The notes below the pieces were generated by a model, which had not been told where the DNA came from, ran no database searches, and worked only from the letters and a program-made list of their open reading frames with translations. 64,000 nucleotides of DNA from Acidimicrobiales bacterium (GTDB lineage: Bacteria > Actinomycetota > Acidimicrobiia > Acidimicrobiales > JAHWLA01): positions 1 through 64,000 of the forward strand of contig DATLNE010000014.1 of the NCBI GenBank assembly GCA_035536915.1, given 5' to 3'. Shown here piece by piece: positions 38,120 to 49,297 of the stretch (position 1 is its first letter; every line of letters begins with the position of its first letter). Position numbers and translations under genes: made by a program.

Positions 38120-39355
38120 CTATGAGAACGACGTAACCGTGCCGTCCACGGCCACCAGGCGGTAGCCGCTGCCTGCGGGGGCCATGCCCGCTACCGGCGC
38201 CGTGGGCTGCCCACCGAGCGAGCCCCGGAAGGGCGCGCCGCCGAAGGTGAAGATGCCGCCGTCGGACGCCACCAGCCAGTAGGCGCTCGGCCCGGCGGCG
38301 GCCATGCCGACCACCGGCTTGTTGAGGCGCTGACCGCCCGTGCTGCCCGCGAAGCCCGCGTCACCGAAGGTGAAGATGCCTCCGTCCGATGCCACCAGCC
38401 AGTAGCCGTTGCCGCTGGGCGTCGCCGCCATGCCCACCACCGGCTTGTTGAGCGGCGTGCCGCCCATGCTGCCGAGGAAAGCTGCGTCGCCGAAGGTGAA
38501 GATGCCGCCGTCGGAAGCGACGAGCCAGTAGCCGTTGCCCGTGTTGGTGGAGGCCATGCCGACGATGGGCTGGTTCAACGGCTTGCCGCCCATGCTGCCG
38601 AGGAAGCTGGCATTGCCGTAGGTGAACACGCCGCCGTCACCCGCCACCAAGCGGTAGCCGCCGCCGTCGGGGGTGGGCGCGCCGCCCACCATGAGCCGCT
38701 GCAACGGCAAGCCCTCGGCACCGCCGTGGCCGGTAGCGCCGTCGGCCGCCGTCACCGCACCGAGTCCGGTGACCGACCACCACCCGCCGCCGGGCTTGGT
38801 CATCACCGCCACGATGTCGGCGCGCACGGGGTCGCCGCCCATGACCCCGCCGTCGCCGACCCACTCCCAGTGCCACGCCTCGTCGCAGCCGCTGCCGCCG
38901 GGTCGCGCCCAGCCCGGGTGGTTCCAGCCGTAGTGGGAGGCGTTGGCCTTCAGCCACGCGTAGGCGGGCGACGAGAAGGTGAGGCCGCCGCGCCGGTCAC
39001 GGAAGTCGACGGCCTTGCCCCATCCGTGCATCGACGTCCCCGGCCGCGCCGCGCACGGGCCCCAGGCGGCACGCTCCTCCACTTGGCCGTCGTAGGGCCG
39101 ATAGCACTCGGAGGTGGCGAGGTCGACGCCTTCGTGGCGGGCGGCGGCGAGCAGCAGGTGGAGGCTGGTGGCCGCGGGCCGATAGGCCACGCACCGGGGG
39201 CCGACGGTAATGAGGTCGGTGCTGTGCAACTGCCCGTTGCTGCGGCCCGGCACCGGCGTGGGCCGGTTGTCTGGGTGGACCGCAGGACCGGCGGAGGCGG
39301 GCGCCCCCACGGCAACGAGCACAGCGGTGAGGGCCACGAGCAACGAACGACGCAT
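38120..39355 (-). CDS. Secreted D-Ala-D-Ala carboxypeptidase (VanY/M15-like) with propeller-like repeats
   Basis: A 411-residue exported protein. A signal peptide (residues 1-22, [18 protein letters not shown]) is followed by a peptidase M15B/VanY domain at about 40-185 with His110 and Asp117 in [11 protein letters not shown], Glu159 and His162 in DEAWHWEW. Residues 232-411 hold about four and a half repeats of 39-42 residues with the core [15 protein letters not shown]. The domain would trim peptidoglycan stem peptides; the repeats probably form a binding propeller. A G-rich run precedes ATG 39355. Confidence 0.82.
   Translation of the reverse strand: MRRSLLVALTAVLVAVGAPASAGPAVHPDNRPTPVPGRSNGQLHSTDLITVGPRCVAYRPAATSLHLLLAAARHEGVDLATSECYRPYDGQVEERAAWGPCAARPGTSMHGWGKAVDFRDRRGGLTFSSPAYAWLKANASHYGWNHPGWARPGGSGCDEAWHWEWVGDGGVMGGDPVRADIVAVMTKPGGGWWSVTGLGAVTAADGATGHGGAEGLPLQRLMVGGAPTPDGGGYRLVAGDGGVFTYGNASFLGSMGGKPLNQPIVGMASTNTGNGYWLVASDGGIFTFGDAAFLGSMGGTPLNKPVVGMAATPSGNGYWLVASDGGIFTFGDAGFAGSTGGQRLNKPVVGMAAAGPSAYWLVASDGGIFTFGGAPFRGSLGGQPTAPVAGMAPAGSGYRLVAVDGTVTSFS
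38123..38662 (-). repeat. Tandem ~126-bp repeats encoding [15 protein letters not shown] modules
   Basis: Four full copies and one partial copy are in phase (tyrosines at residues 234, 276, 318, 359 and 398 of the VanY-like protein). Copies two and three are nearly identical at protein level, suggesting recent duplication or gene conversion. Confidence 0.75.
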
Positions 39356-39472
39356 CCCCCCAGTGTGGCGGGTAGGAGGGCCAGAGCATGCGGTTTCGGG
39401 ACCAGCGCGACGCGGGGCGACAGTTGGCCGAGCGAGACGAAGAAGTGCTTGACCTCCTGTAGGTTCCGCGTC

Positions 39473-42167
<2,695 letters not shown>

Positions 42168-42184
<17 letters not shown>

Positions 42185-43502
42185 GCCGACGGTACGACCG
42201 CGATGTCCACAGGGCGGCGGTGACGGCCACGCCGAGGAGCCCGGCGAGCGTGAACATCATGGCGATGCCCCGGTCGGGCCCGACGCCGAACCAGCCGCCG
42301 ATGGCGTCCGCTCCACCACCGTCGGTCATCAGCGGCATGAACACCACCTCGGCCAGGGGCGCCATGAGGAACGCCGTCAACGGCGAAGCGGCGTTCTCCA
42401 CCAGCTGCGAGAAGCCGAAGACGCGGCCCTGCCGCTCGTAGGGGATGGCGCGCTGGAGGATGGTGTGCTCGGCGGCTTCCAGCACCGGCACCAAGGCGAG
42501 CCATACGATCATGCCGACGACGAGCATGACGATCGACGACCGCAGCGCTAACACGGAGCACGCGGCCCAGTTCACGAGGTTGCCCCGCAGCAGGACGCGC
42601 AACGGATCGGGTCCCAGCCCGTAGCGCGACACGAACAGTCCGCCTCCGATGAAGGCCAAGCTGATGAAGCCCCACAGCACGCCCCATGCCTCGACCGACA
42701 CCAGGTTCAGCCCGTAGGCATCCATGAGCGCCATGAACACGCCCGCCAACAGGTTGTTGAAGGCCGTCAGGAAGATCAGCATCGACAGCCCGGGTACAGC
42801 ACGGATGGCTTCCAACGCGGCATGCACGTCGACATGGCGGCGCGGCGCACCCGGGGCAACTGGTTCCGGTTCGGGTTCGTCGATGGTGATGGTGAAGAGG
42901 TGGACGAGGGCGACCACGGTGAGCCCGAGCGCCAGGTAGTACGCCCACCCCATGCCGAGCGTGCCGATGACCAGGCCGCTGAACACCGAGGTGATGGCGA
43001 AGGAGGCCCCGGTGATGGTCCCCACCATGCCGTTGGCGCGGTCACGATGCGGCTCGGGGACGAGCAGGGTCACGCACGTCGCCATCACGATGGCGCGCAA
43101 GCCGCCTGCCACCGATCCGAGCAGGGTGGTCAGGGCGAGCAACCAAAACCACGGGCCGCGGAGGCGCAGCAGCTCGTCGCGGTCGACCGTCAGGAACACC
43201 ATGGTGGCCACGGTGAAGCAGGCGGCCGAGGTGGCAGTGGCCAGGACCAGCGCCTGGTGCTTGCGGTGAAAGTCGACGAACGTGCCGAAGAACGGCCCGA
43301 GGATGGCAGACGCGATGGCCGAAGCCCCGCCGATCATCCCGGTGGCCACCACCGAGCGGGTCTCCAGGTAGACCCAGAAGGTCAGGGCGAACCACAGGAA
43401 CGTGCTCGTCACCCCGGCGACGAGCGTGTTCAGAAGCAACCGCCGGAACGCCGGCGGCACCACGGCGAGGACTGCTTCGGGTTCTGCGACGTCTTCGCTC
43501 AT
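42168..43502 (-). CDS. Major facilitator superfamily transporter
   Basis: A 444-residue membrane protein with about twelve helices. [18 protein letters not shown] corresponds to the MFS loop-2/3 motif. Segments [19 protein letters not shown] and [20 protein letters not shown] match MFS_3-type efflux proteins. The substrate is unknown. The start overlaps the SRPBCC gene stop by ATGA. It is the last gene of an ArsR-SRPBCC-MFS operon. Confidence 0.82.
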
Positions 43503-44317
43503 GCCTGTGCCGCTTCGGGTGCGGCGTGCTCGCGGGCGACTCCTTCGAGCCAGGCCTGCCACGCGGGCTGTTCGGCCTTGGCGTAGTCGGACGCGGCGTC
43601 GGAGAAGACGTACCCCTGTACGTGCACGCCGCTGGTCGTCTCCCCCGAGTTGAACGAGTAGAAGTTGAGCAGGCCTGGCACCGGGGATTCCATGCGCACC
43701 AGGAAGTGCCGCGGCACGACGCGCTCGACCTCGCCGAGGACGCCACGTTCGTCGACCTTGTCGCCGACGGCCTCGGCGCCGAGCTTGGCCTGCAAGGCGG
43801 CGATGGTCTCTTCGGGCGTGGCCGGGAAGTCGTCGACGCCGGCCCATATGGCGGAGGCGTGTTGGCCGGGGAAGTGGGTGAGGTAGAGGCGGAGGTTGTC
43901 GAGGATGGCACCCCAGCCGTGTGTCATCTCGTCGAAGAACTCGTTCTCCCAGTCGGCGCCGGTGCCGAAGGCGCTGGTGACCACGGTGACCACGCAGGTG
44001 CCGCCGGAGCGGGCTTCCACCAGGAACTCGGTGGCGAGTGGCGTCACGTCGGCGTCGGGGTGGCCGCTGAACTCGTCCCAGTCCTCTTCGTAGGCGAAGC
44101 GGCGGGCGGGCTCGAAGGCCGTGACCCGCCCGTTCGATGTGACGCCCGGGCCCATGTGGAAGGCCAGGGCACCGCCCTCGCGGGCGTCGAGCTCGGTGGA
44201 CATCATCCACGAGGCGATGCCGTCGGCGGTGGCGATCGCTTCCCACACCTGCTCGGGGGTGCCGGGGACGACGAGGGTCAACTCGAAGCGGTGCGGGACG
44301 TTGCAGTGGTCGGTCAT
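43499..44317 (-). CDS. SRPBCC/AHSA1-like protein
   Basis: A 272-residue protein whose N-terminal 160 residues form an AHSA1-type START domain (FELTLVVPGTPEQVWEAIAT, EFLVEARSGGTCVVTVVTS). The C-terminal 100 residues may be a second, diverged copy. Fusion or pairing of AHSA1-like proteins with ArsR regulators is common in actinobacteria. It overlaps both neighbours by ATGA. Confidence 0.75.
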   Translation of the reverse strand: MTDHCNVPHRFELTLVVPGTPEQVWEAIATADGIASWMMSTELDAREGGALAFHMGPGVTSNGRVTAFEPARRFAYEEDWDEFSGHPDADVTPLATEFLVEARSGGTCVVTVVTSAFGTGADWENEFFDEMTHGWGAILDNLRLYLTHFPGQHASAIWAGVDDFPATPEETIAALQAKLGAEAVGDKVDERGVLGEVERVVPRHFLVRMESPVPGLLNFYSFNSGETTSGVHVQGYVFSDAASDYAKAEQPAWQAWLEGVAREHAAPEAAQA

Positions 44318-44901
44318 CGGGTCTCCTCGACGGCAGGCTTGGGATGGGCGGCGACGACGAGCCGGTGCGGGCGGCCGTGGTCGTGGTGGTAGCGGGCGAC
44401 AAGGTCGAGCACGGAGGCAGTCAGCTCGTCGGCGAAGGCGGCGCGGTCGGCGGCCGAGCGGAAGCGGATCTCGGTGTCGACGGTGAAGGTGGGAAAGCGG
44501 CGGCCCGTGGCATCGGCCTTGCGGGCCAGGCTGCCGACCTCGCGCATGATGCGGCCTGCGAGGGCGATGAGGTAGCGGGCCGACATGCGGTCGGCCACGT
44601 CGTCGGGGCGGGCGCCGTCCTCGGCGATGGCGGCGGGCGAGACGACGTAACTGGCCGCCGTGGCCCGCACCAACCGCTCGGTGATGCCCCCGTGCATGCG
44701 GACCTCGGCCAGTTCCACGAGGCCGTGAGCCTCAAGGGTCTTGAGGTGGTAGTTCACCTGCTGGCGAGAAAGGTCGACGCGGGCCGCGAGGCCCGCAGCC
44801 GACGCGGGCGCGTCGGCCAGTTCGGCCAACAGCCGAGCCCGCACAGGGTCGAGCGCCGCGGCTGCCACCCCCGGGTCCTCGATAACGTCGACGTCTCGCA
44901 C
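44314..44901 (-). CDS. ArsR-family winged-helix regulator
   Basis: A 195-residue regulator with an N-terminal winged helix (LDPVRARLLAELADAPASAA, then RVDLSRQQVNYHLKTLEAHGLVEL). No cysteine metal site is visible, so it is not a classical metal sensor. I take the GTG at 44901; a TTG at 44925 would place the start inside the inverted repeat at 44918-44939, which is likelier its operator. It heads an operon with an AHSA1-like protein and an MFS transporter and probably represses it. Confidence 0.8.
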   Translation of the reverse strand: MRDVDVIEDPGVAAAALDPVRARLLAELADAPASAAGLAARVDLSRQQVNYHLKTLEAHGLVELAEVRMHGGITERLVRATAASYVVSPAAIAEDGARPDDVADRMSARYLIALAGRIMREVGSLARKADATGRRFPTFTVDTEIRFRSAADRAAFADELTASVLDLVARYHHDHGRPHRLVVAAHPKPAVEETR

Positions 44902-44917
44902 TACGGGCAGCTTGCCT

Positions 44918-44939
44918 CTTGACAACTTTTCTTGTCAAG
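44918..44939. promoter_or_regulatory. Probable ArsR operator (TTGACAA-N6-TTGTCAA)
   Basis: CTTGACAA (44918-44925) and TTGTCAAG (44932-44939) are perfect inverted 8-mers separated by CTTTTC. The site lies between the ArsR-like gene and the divergent metallopeptidase. It includes TTGACA on both strands, which resembles a -35 element, so binding would block transcription. Confidence 0.6.
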
Positions 44940-44995
44940 GACGGCTGTGGACCGGCGAGGCTTGCCGCTTCTCCGACAGGGGAAGTAGCGACGTC

Positions 44996-45829
44996 ATGCG
45001 ATTCCGCCGTGACGCCAACCTCGACACCTCTCAGATCGGCGATCGCCGCGGCATGCGCGCGGGCGGGCCGGTGCTGGCTGGTGGTGGGTTGATCGGGCTG
45101 GTGTTCCTCGTCGTGAGCCTCCTGGCCGGCGGGGGCGGCGACGGCTCGGGCTTGCAGTTGGGCAGCGACGAGTCGACGTCGGACCTCTCGGCCCAGTGCC
45201 GCACGGGCGACGACGCCAACCAGCGCGACGACTGCCGCATCGTCGGCGTGGTCAACAGCGTGCAGCGCTTCTGGGAAGGCCAACTGCAGGGGTATCGCCG
45301 AGCCCGCACGGTGTTCTTCGAGGGAGCCACGCAGACGGGCTGCGGGAATGCCACGTCGGCCGTCGGCCCGTTCTACTGCCCCCTCGACCAGACCATCTAC
45401 ATCGACCTCGGGTTCTACGGCGACCTACGCACCCGTTTCGGTGCGCGCGGTGGGCCGTTCGCCGAGGCCTACGTCATCGCCCACGAGTACGGGCACCACG
45501 TCGAGAACCTGCTCGGCGTCCTCGATCGCGCCAAGCGGGGCGACGCGGGTGCCGAGAGCGACAGCGTCAAAGTCGAGCTCATGGCCGACTGCCTGGCGGG
45601 CATGTGGGCGCGCGGTGCGGTCGACACCGGGTACATCGAAGAGCTCACCGACGCCGACATTCGCGACGGCCTCGACGCCGCCGCCGCGGTGGGCGACGAC
45701 CGCATCCAAGAGCGGGCGCAGGGGCGGGTCGATCCAGAGTCTTGGACGCACGGATCGGCCGAGCAGCGCCAGCGGTGGTTCAGCACCGGCTTCCGAACGA
45801 CGAACGTGGAGCAGTGCCGAACTCTCTGA
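44996..45829 (+). CDS. Neutral zinc metallopeptidase (YpfJ family)
   Basis: A 277-residue protein with one N-terminal membrane segment (about 20-42), then a zinc metallopeptidase domain with the HEYGHH motif (HExxH) near residue 163, ELMADCLAGMWA downstream as the third-ligand region and a FYCPLDQTIYIDLGFY segment typical of YpfJ proteins. The active site is expected outside the membrane. Natural substrates are unknown. GGGGAA precedes the ATG. It is divergent from the ArsR-like gene. Confidence 0.88.
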   Translation: MRFRRDANLDTSQIGDRRGMRAGGPVLAGGGLIGLVFLVVSLLAGGGGDGSGLQLGSDESTSDLSAQCRTGDDANQRDDCRIVGVVNSVQRFWEGQLQGYRRARTVFFEGATQTGCGNATSAVGPFYCPLDQTIYIDLGFYGDLRTRFGARGGPFAEAYVIAHEYGHHVENLLGVLDRAKRGDAGAESDSVKVELMADCLAGMWARGAVDTGYIEELTDADIRDGLDAAAAVGDDRIQERAQGRVDPESWTHGSAEQRQRWFSTGFRTTNVEQCRTL

Positions 45830-45867
45830 CGGCAATGTGTCTGCCGCGCAAACTCGCGGCAAGGCTG

Positions 45868-46995
45868 TCACGGGATGCGGACGAATCCCCCGACTTGATC
45901 TGCGCGAGGCCTGCTCGTCGGGACGTCGATACCCGGCCCAGCGAGGCGCCACGACACGCGGAGGTCGCCGGGAAGGGTTTCCGGGGGGATCTCCGCCTCC
46001 ATCCGGAACTCGGCCGTTTTACCCGGGTCGATTGCCTCCACGGGAGTGCAATTGAGCGCGTAGGCGTCCACCCGTGAAACCCCACGGCGACCCCCCACGC
46101 TGTTCTGGCCGAGCTCGATCACAAACGCAGGGCAGGGATCGAGGACGATTGCCACTTCCGTCGGGTTCCGCAGCATCACACGGAAATAAAGAACCTCGCC
46201 CGGCATAGCCGTAGGGGGCAGCCAGATCTCCGCCCCCAGGGATCGGGCGGGAGAGGGCATCGGGGGCGGTGCTTCGTTCAGGCGCTCGAACGACCCCAGC
46301 AAGAGGTGCGAGACGACCTCGTCGGCGGTGCACTCGGGCCGACGCGGTCGGTCAACCGGGGCACCGACGTCGCCGTCGATACCTTTCAAACGCACGACGA
46401 CGCGTTGGCCCTCAAGGGGGACATTGCAACCCGGAGGGGTCCAGTCCACACGCAGGCGGGCGGGACTGCCGCGCTGAATGTCGATGCGAGAGTCCGCAGG
46501 TACCCGCGATTTCCGAGCTTCACCCCGAGACTCGACGCGAACCTCCTCGATGCCCTCGATCCGACAGGAGTCGCTCGACGCCGTTCGTAGCTCCATGAAG
46601 CCGTACACGCCGCCGCCGACCGTCTGTGCGAACCACTCGGGGAAGCGAGCCTCGAGCTCCGAGCGTTGGCAGCTACGCCTTGCCCGTTGGGGTTCGACAG
46701 GAGGCGGCTGCAGCCGCAGGGACTCCGGGGAGACACGACGACCCGTCCACGGAACACTGCCGTCGGCATGGGTGGTGGCGGCGGTCTGTGGCAGTGTCGA
46801 GGGCGACGGTGCCGTGGACCGGTCACCGGACGCGCAGGCAACAAGCAAGGCCAGGGCTCCGGCGAGCCCGACCGCTACGAGTCGTCGTTGCGCTACGACT
46901 CGTCCCCGCCGCCGCGATACACGTTCGGTGGGTCGTCGCAGAAGCGAACCTCTCCGGGCGTTTGCTCGATGTTCTCGTAAAAGCTGAGCTTCCAC
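45868..46995 (-). CDS. Putative lipoprotein, unknown function
   Basis: The protein has a lipoprotein signal (RRLVAVGLAGALALLVAC) and a soluble part with beta-rich segments (EVLYFRVMLRNPTEVAIVLD) resembling an Ig-like or DUF4232-type exported domain. The start is unclear: no ATG, GTG or TTG lies just before the signal, and the nearest in-frame start is the GTG at 46995, which would give a 40-residue n-region overlapping the small ORF at 46893-47075. A frameshift or rare start is possible. No function is assigned. Confidence 0.6.
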   Translation of the reverse strand: MEAQLLREHRANARRGSLLRRPTERVSRRRGRVVAQRRLVAVGLAGALALLVACASGDRSTAPSPSTLPQTAATTHADGSVPWTGRRVSPESLRLQPPPVEPQRARRSCQRSELEARFPEWFAQTVGGGVYGFMELRTASSDSCRIEGIEEVRVESRGEARKSRVPADSRIDIQRGSPARLRVDWTPPGCNVPLEGQRVVVRLKGIDGDVGAPVDRPRRPECTADEVVSHLLLGSFERLNEAPPPMPSPARSLGAEIWLPPTAMPGEVLYFRVMLRNPTEVAIVLDPCPAFVIELGQNSVGGRRGVSRVDAYALNCTPVEAIDPGKTAEFRMEAEIPPETLPGDLRVSWRLAGPGIDVPTSRPRADQVGGFVRIP

Positions 46996-47075
46996 GGGCT
47001 GCCGTTGCGAAGAAGATTCACACTGCGCGGGCGTGGTGGGGCGAAGTCGCACTGATCCCACGGGTTCAGGTCCAC
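46893..47075 (-). CDS. Small ORF upstream of lipoprotein
   Basis: A 60-residue ORF from a GTG (NPWDQCDFAPPRPR, SFYENIEQTPGEVRFCDD) whose composition looks coding. Its end overlaps the presumed start region of the lipoprotein gene in another frame. The upstream part may be missing; it sits 135 bp inside the left boundary of the island at 47210. No family recognised. Confidence 0.4.
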   Translation of the reverse strand: MDLNPWDQCDFAPPRPRSVNLLRNGSPWKLSFYENIEQTPGEVRFCDDPPNVYRGGGDES

Positions 47076-47209
47076 CCCTGCTCTGTGTCGGCGGTGAATG
47101 CCTCCGAAGGGTAATCCGACGGTGGCTCCGAGAGGTGGTAGACCTCGCCGAGGGCGGCACCAGAGCCGGCGCCTCTGCACTGCTTCGCCGCTTTGCGGGC
47201 GCAATCGCT

Positions 47210-47227
47210 GTGTACAGGGCTTTGCAG
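47210..47227. other. Left attachment core (attL-like)
   Basis: GTGTACAGGGCTTTGCAG is identical to 56216-56233 within tRNA-Cys, covering the anticodon-loop/variable-loop side. Similarity continues beyond the core (TGCCT at 47233-47237). The surrounding sequence is not a full tRNA, so this is the displaced copy. Confidence 0.7.
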
Positions 47228-47279
47228 ACCGCTGCCTGACCTTGGGAACTCCCTGGCCAGAGGCAGTTTATCGGTGTGG

Positions 47280-47298
47280 TGGGGAGCGCTTGGGGAGC
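47280..47298. repeat. Arm-type direct repeat, left copy
   Basis: TGGGGAGCGCTTGGGGAGC is identical to 56062-56080 and contains GGGGAGC twice. Placement inside both ends of the island suits integrase arm-binding sites. Confidence 0.6.
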
Positions 47299-47381
47299 AA
47301 GATCGAGGCTCGTGGCGGGCGATCGCGGTGAGCAGCGGTCAATGTGGGCGCGCCGGCCGCCACCGAGCAGTACGTCGGTCG

Positions 47382-47613
47382 TCAGCTGCTCGCGCCGCGG
47401 GACATCCGGACCCACTGCTTGACGGCCTCGGTGTTGCGCCAGTGGGGGTAGTCCTTGGGTCGGAGCAACCCTGCACCTTCTCGGATCGCTGACTCGAGCT
47501 CCAGCCGCTCAAGCCTCTCCCGCGCCGCTTCCTCCAAGAACCGGCCTCGCCCGCGCTGGCCAACCATGGGCGTCCACTTGCTTGACCAACTCGTCATTGA
47601 AAGTCACTCGCAT
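47382..47613 (-). pseudogene. Frameshifted ribbon-helix-helix antitoxin
   Basis: The start MRVTFNDELVKQVDA is in one frame and VGQRGRGRFLEEAARERLER in the next. Together they give the usual RHH antitoxin layout. One extra base in the GGG run at 47568-47570 (plus strand) explains the break. AIREGAGLL and NTEAVKQWVRM form the toxin-binding tail. No toxin gene follows downstream; the island end lies there. It could be a sequencing indel. Confidence 0.55.
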
Positions 47614-47755
47614 CTGCGACATCTGCGTCTGGGCTCGCTCGGCGTGGTCCCGACTATGCCCACTCGGTCAGCGCAGCGCGGCCTAAAAAAGCAAAACCAG
47701 GCCAGCAGCTGAGGCTACTGGCCCGCACCATTGTTGGCCCCCGACGACAGCCCAC

Positions 47756-47824
47756 ACGAGCCTGTCAAGGGGCGCCCGGCGGCTCGTGTCCGGCCTCGGC
47801 TCCGCCGCCCCTTGACCGGCTCGT
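47756..47824. repeat. Imperfect 19-bp inverted repeat, 31-bp loop
   Basis: Bases 47756-47774 pair with 47806-47824 with one mismatch (ACGAGCCTGTCAAGGGGCG against its near-complement). It could form a large stem-loop. Its role is unknown: terminator, recombination site or remnant of a mobile element end. Confidence 0.5.
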
Positions 47825-48158
47825 ACGTGCCAGCGAGGGCTGACAGTCCCACCCACGCGAGGGACGACAGACATCAAACGGAACCCGACGACGACCACGA
47901 TGACGAGGCCGGAACCAGATATTCAGCAGGAGGTCGACTGAGTACTTACGTCACTTGACAGCAAGGCCGATAAAGGCTGCACACACTTTGCACAGCAAGC
48001 TGTGGCCACCCATGTCGCCGCCCGCCACGGGCTGCTGTCAGGTCGCAGCGGTCGTTACGACGACGGCGTGGCAGGCGCACCTCTCCCGAGCCCACTGCGC
48101 GTCAGTCTGCGTGAGGAAGTCGATCACGATCTCTCGTCCGCGATCGCGCCGACCGCGG

Positions 48159-48178
48159 CGTTCGTATGGGTGCGCTCC
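48159..48178 (+). repeat. 20-bp direct repeat, copy A
   Basis: CGTTCGTATGGGTGCGCTCC matches 50271-50290 at 18 of 20 positions in the same orientation. The two copies bracket the TIR/YfbU segment. Confidence 0.45.
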
Positions 48179-48438
48179 ATGCCACCGTGATGAACCTCGG
48201 CACCGCGGGACGACCAGAGCGTTCGCTGGACGCGTCCCGAGCCCGTCAACCGCTGCAGACGCGATAGGTGCTGCCTTCCTGCTCAGCTTGCCGCGTGTAG
48301 TCGAGGCGTCATTCGGAACGGGTTGGGCGACGGTGCGTCAGGTGACCGATCTCGCCGGTGCATTCCTCCTCCGGCCCCGAGGCACGACTAGCCAAACGGA
48401 GACGAGCTTGGGACCGCGATGAGAGGCACCCGTCCCCG

Positions 48439-49161
48439 TCAGTCGCCGCTCTCAGCAGCCGCCGCCGCGGCGACCTTCTTGGCGGCGTCCTGCATCGACA
48501 AACCGTCGCCAATGGTCAGGCCCGACCGCGCTGCGAGCAGCGGACTCACCGCTCGGAGGGCATCGAACGTCGTGCCGTGGGCGACAGGAATCACCCGGTC
48601 AGTGAAGAGCAACGCAGAGAGTTCCTGGTCGGCGACTCCCTGGGCCTCCAAGCTCTTGAGCAGCGCCGGGGTCACGAGCACGATCCCGATGCGGGACATC
48701 GCCAGGCCTCTATCGATCTCGCGCAGGAGCGACTTGCCGAGTCCGACCTCGGTCTCGCTGAACCAGACCGTCGCACCGCTCGCGACCAGCTCGTCGTAAA
48801 GATCCTTCGCTGCTCCCTGCCGGTCATCCCAGGCGTGGCAGAGGAAGAGGTCGCGACGGTCGGGGTAGGTCCGCGCCTGCACCTCGGCAACACGGACGAC
48901 CGGCTCGAACGTACGCCACTCCGTGGGCGAGTACGACACGGTCCCGCCGCCGCGCAGGCGACGCGTGCCACCACCGCCGCCGCCCGACGGGACACCGCTC
49001 GACGACCCGCCGCCGTACGACCCTCTGCCTCCCGTCGGGTATCGCGAGGGAGGGCTGTAGGAGGAGTATAAGGACGATCGGTAACGGCTCCCGCACGCAG
49101 GACAGTTCGCGGCGGCGGCCGCAGATCGGTGCCCTCGAACGGGTGCCGTGCATCGCGCCAT
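48439..49161 (-). CDS. TIR-domain protein, probable defence effector
   Basis: A 240-residue protein. The N-terminus has a CPAC motif (Cys20, Cys23), then a Gly/Ser-rich linker (about 43-74) and a TIR domain at about 102-215: DLFLCHAWDDRQGAAKDLYD, ATVWFSETEVGLGKSL, IDRGLAMSRIGIVLVTPALL, VADQELSALL (Glu180 in the position of the catalytic Glu). Bacterial TIR domains degrade or cyclise NAD+ in anti-phage defence. ATG 49161 is preferred over an upstream TTG. It lies within the island, on the opposite strand to the ATPase-protease pair. Confidence 0.8.
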   Translation of the reverse strand: MARCTAPVRGHRSAAAAANCPACGSRYRSSLYSSYSPPSRYPTGGRGSYGGGSSSGVPSGGGGGGTRRLRGGGTVSYSPTEWRTFEPVVRVAEVQARTYPDRRDLFLCHAWDDRQGAAKDLYDELVASGATVWFSETEVGLGKSLLREIDRGLAMSRIGIVLVTPALLKSLEAQGVADQELSALLFTDRVIPVAHGTTFDALRAVSPLLAARSGLTIGDGLSMQDAAKKVAAAAAAESGD

Positions 49162-49297
49162 GCTCCGAGGATACAAGCGATGGCCACGATCTCATGGAAC
49201 GATCGCAGATCGCGAAACGTGGCGCGAACGTGTGATCGTCAGACCCAAAAGCATCGGCGGCGACCGCGGGCTCTACCCCCGGACGCCCCGGACGTCG

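Larger units (their letters stand above)
47076..47381. other. Island left boundary region without a gene
   Basis: I see no convincing gene here. The interval holds the left attachment core (47210-47227) and the 19-bp arm-like repeat (47280-47298). Confidence 0.5.
47614..48438. other. Gene-poor island segment
   Basis: I find no convincing gene in these 825 bp. ORFs on both strands have shadow-like composition. The segment holds an imperfect 19-bp inverted repeat (47756-47824) and one copy of a 20-bp direct repeat (48159-48178). Confidence 0.5.

Noticed and set aside
38123-38662. Regular repeats considered as a CRISPR array
   Set aside because: The period is about 126 bp, in frame within a protein, and the repeat units have no spacers.
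47200-47260. Possible second tRNA-Cys at the left attachment site
   Set aside because: Only the 18-bp core and a few following bases match; acceptor and T arms are absent.
47955-48422. 155-codon plus-strand ORF in the island
   Set aside because: Biased composition and no domain; it shares only a short RRSYG patch with another shadow ORF.
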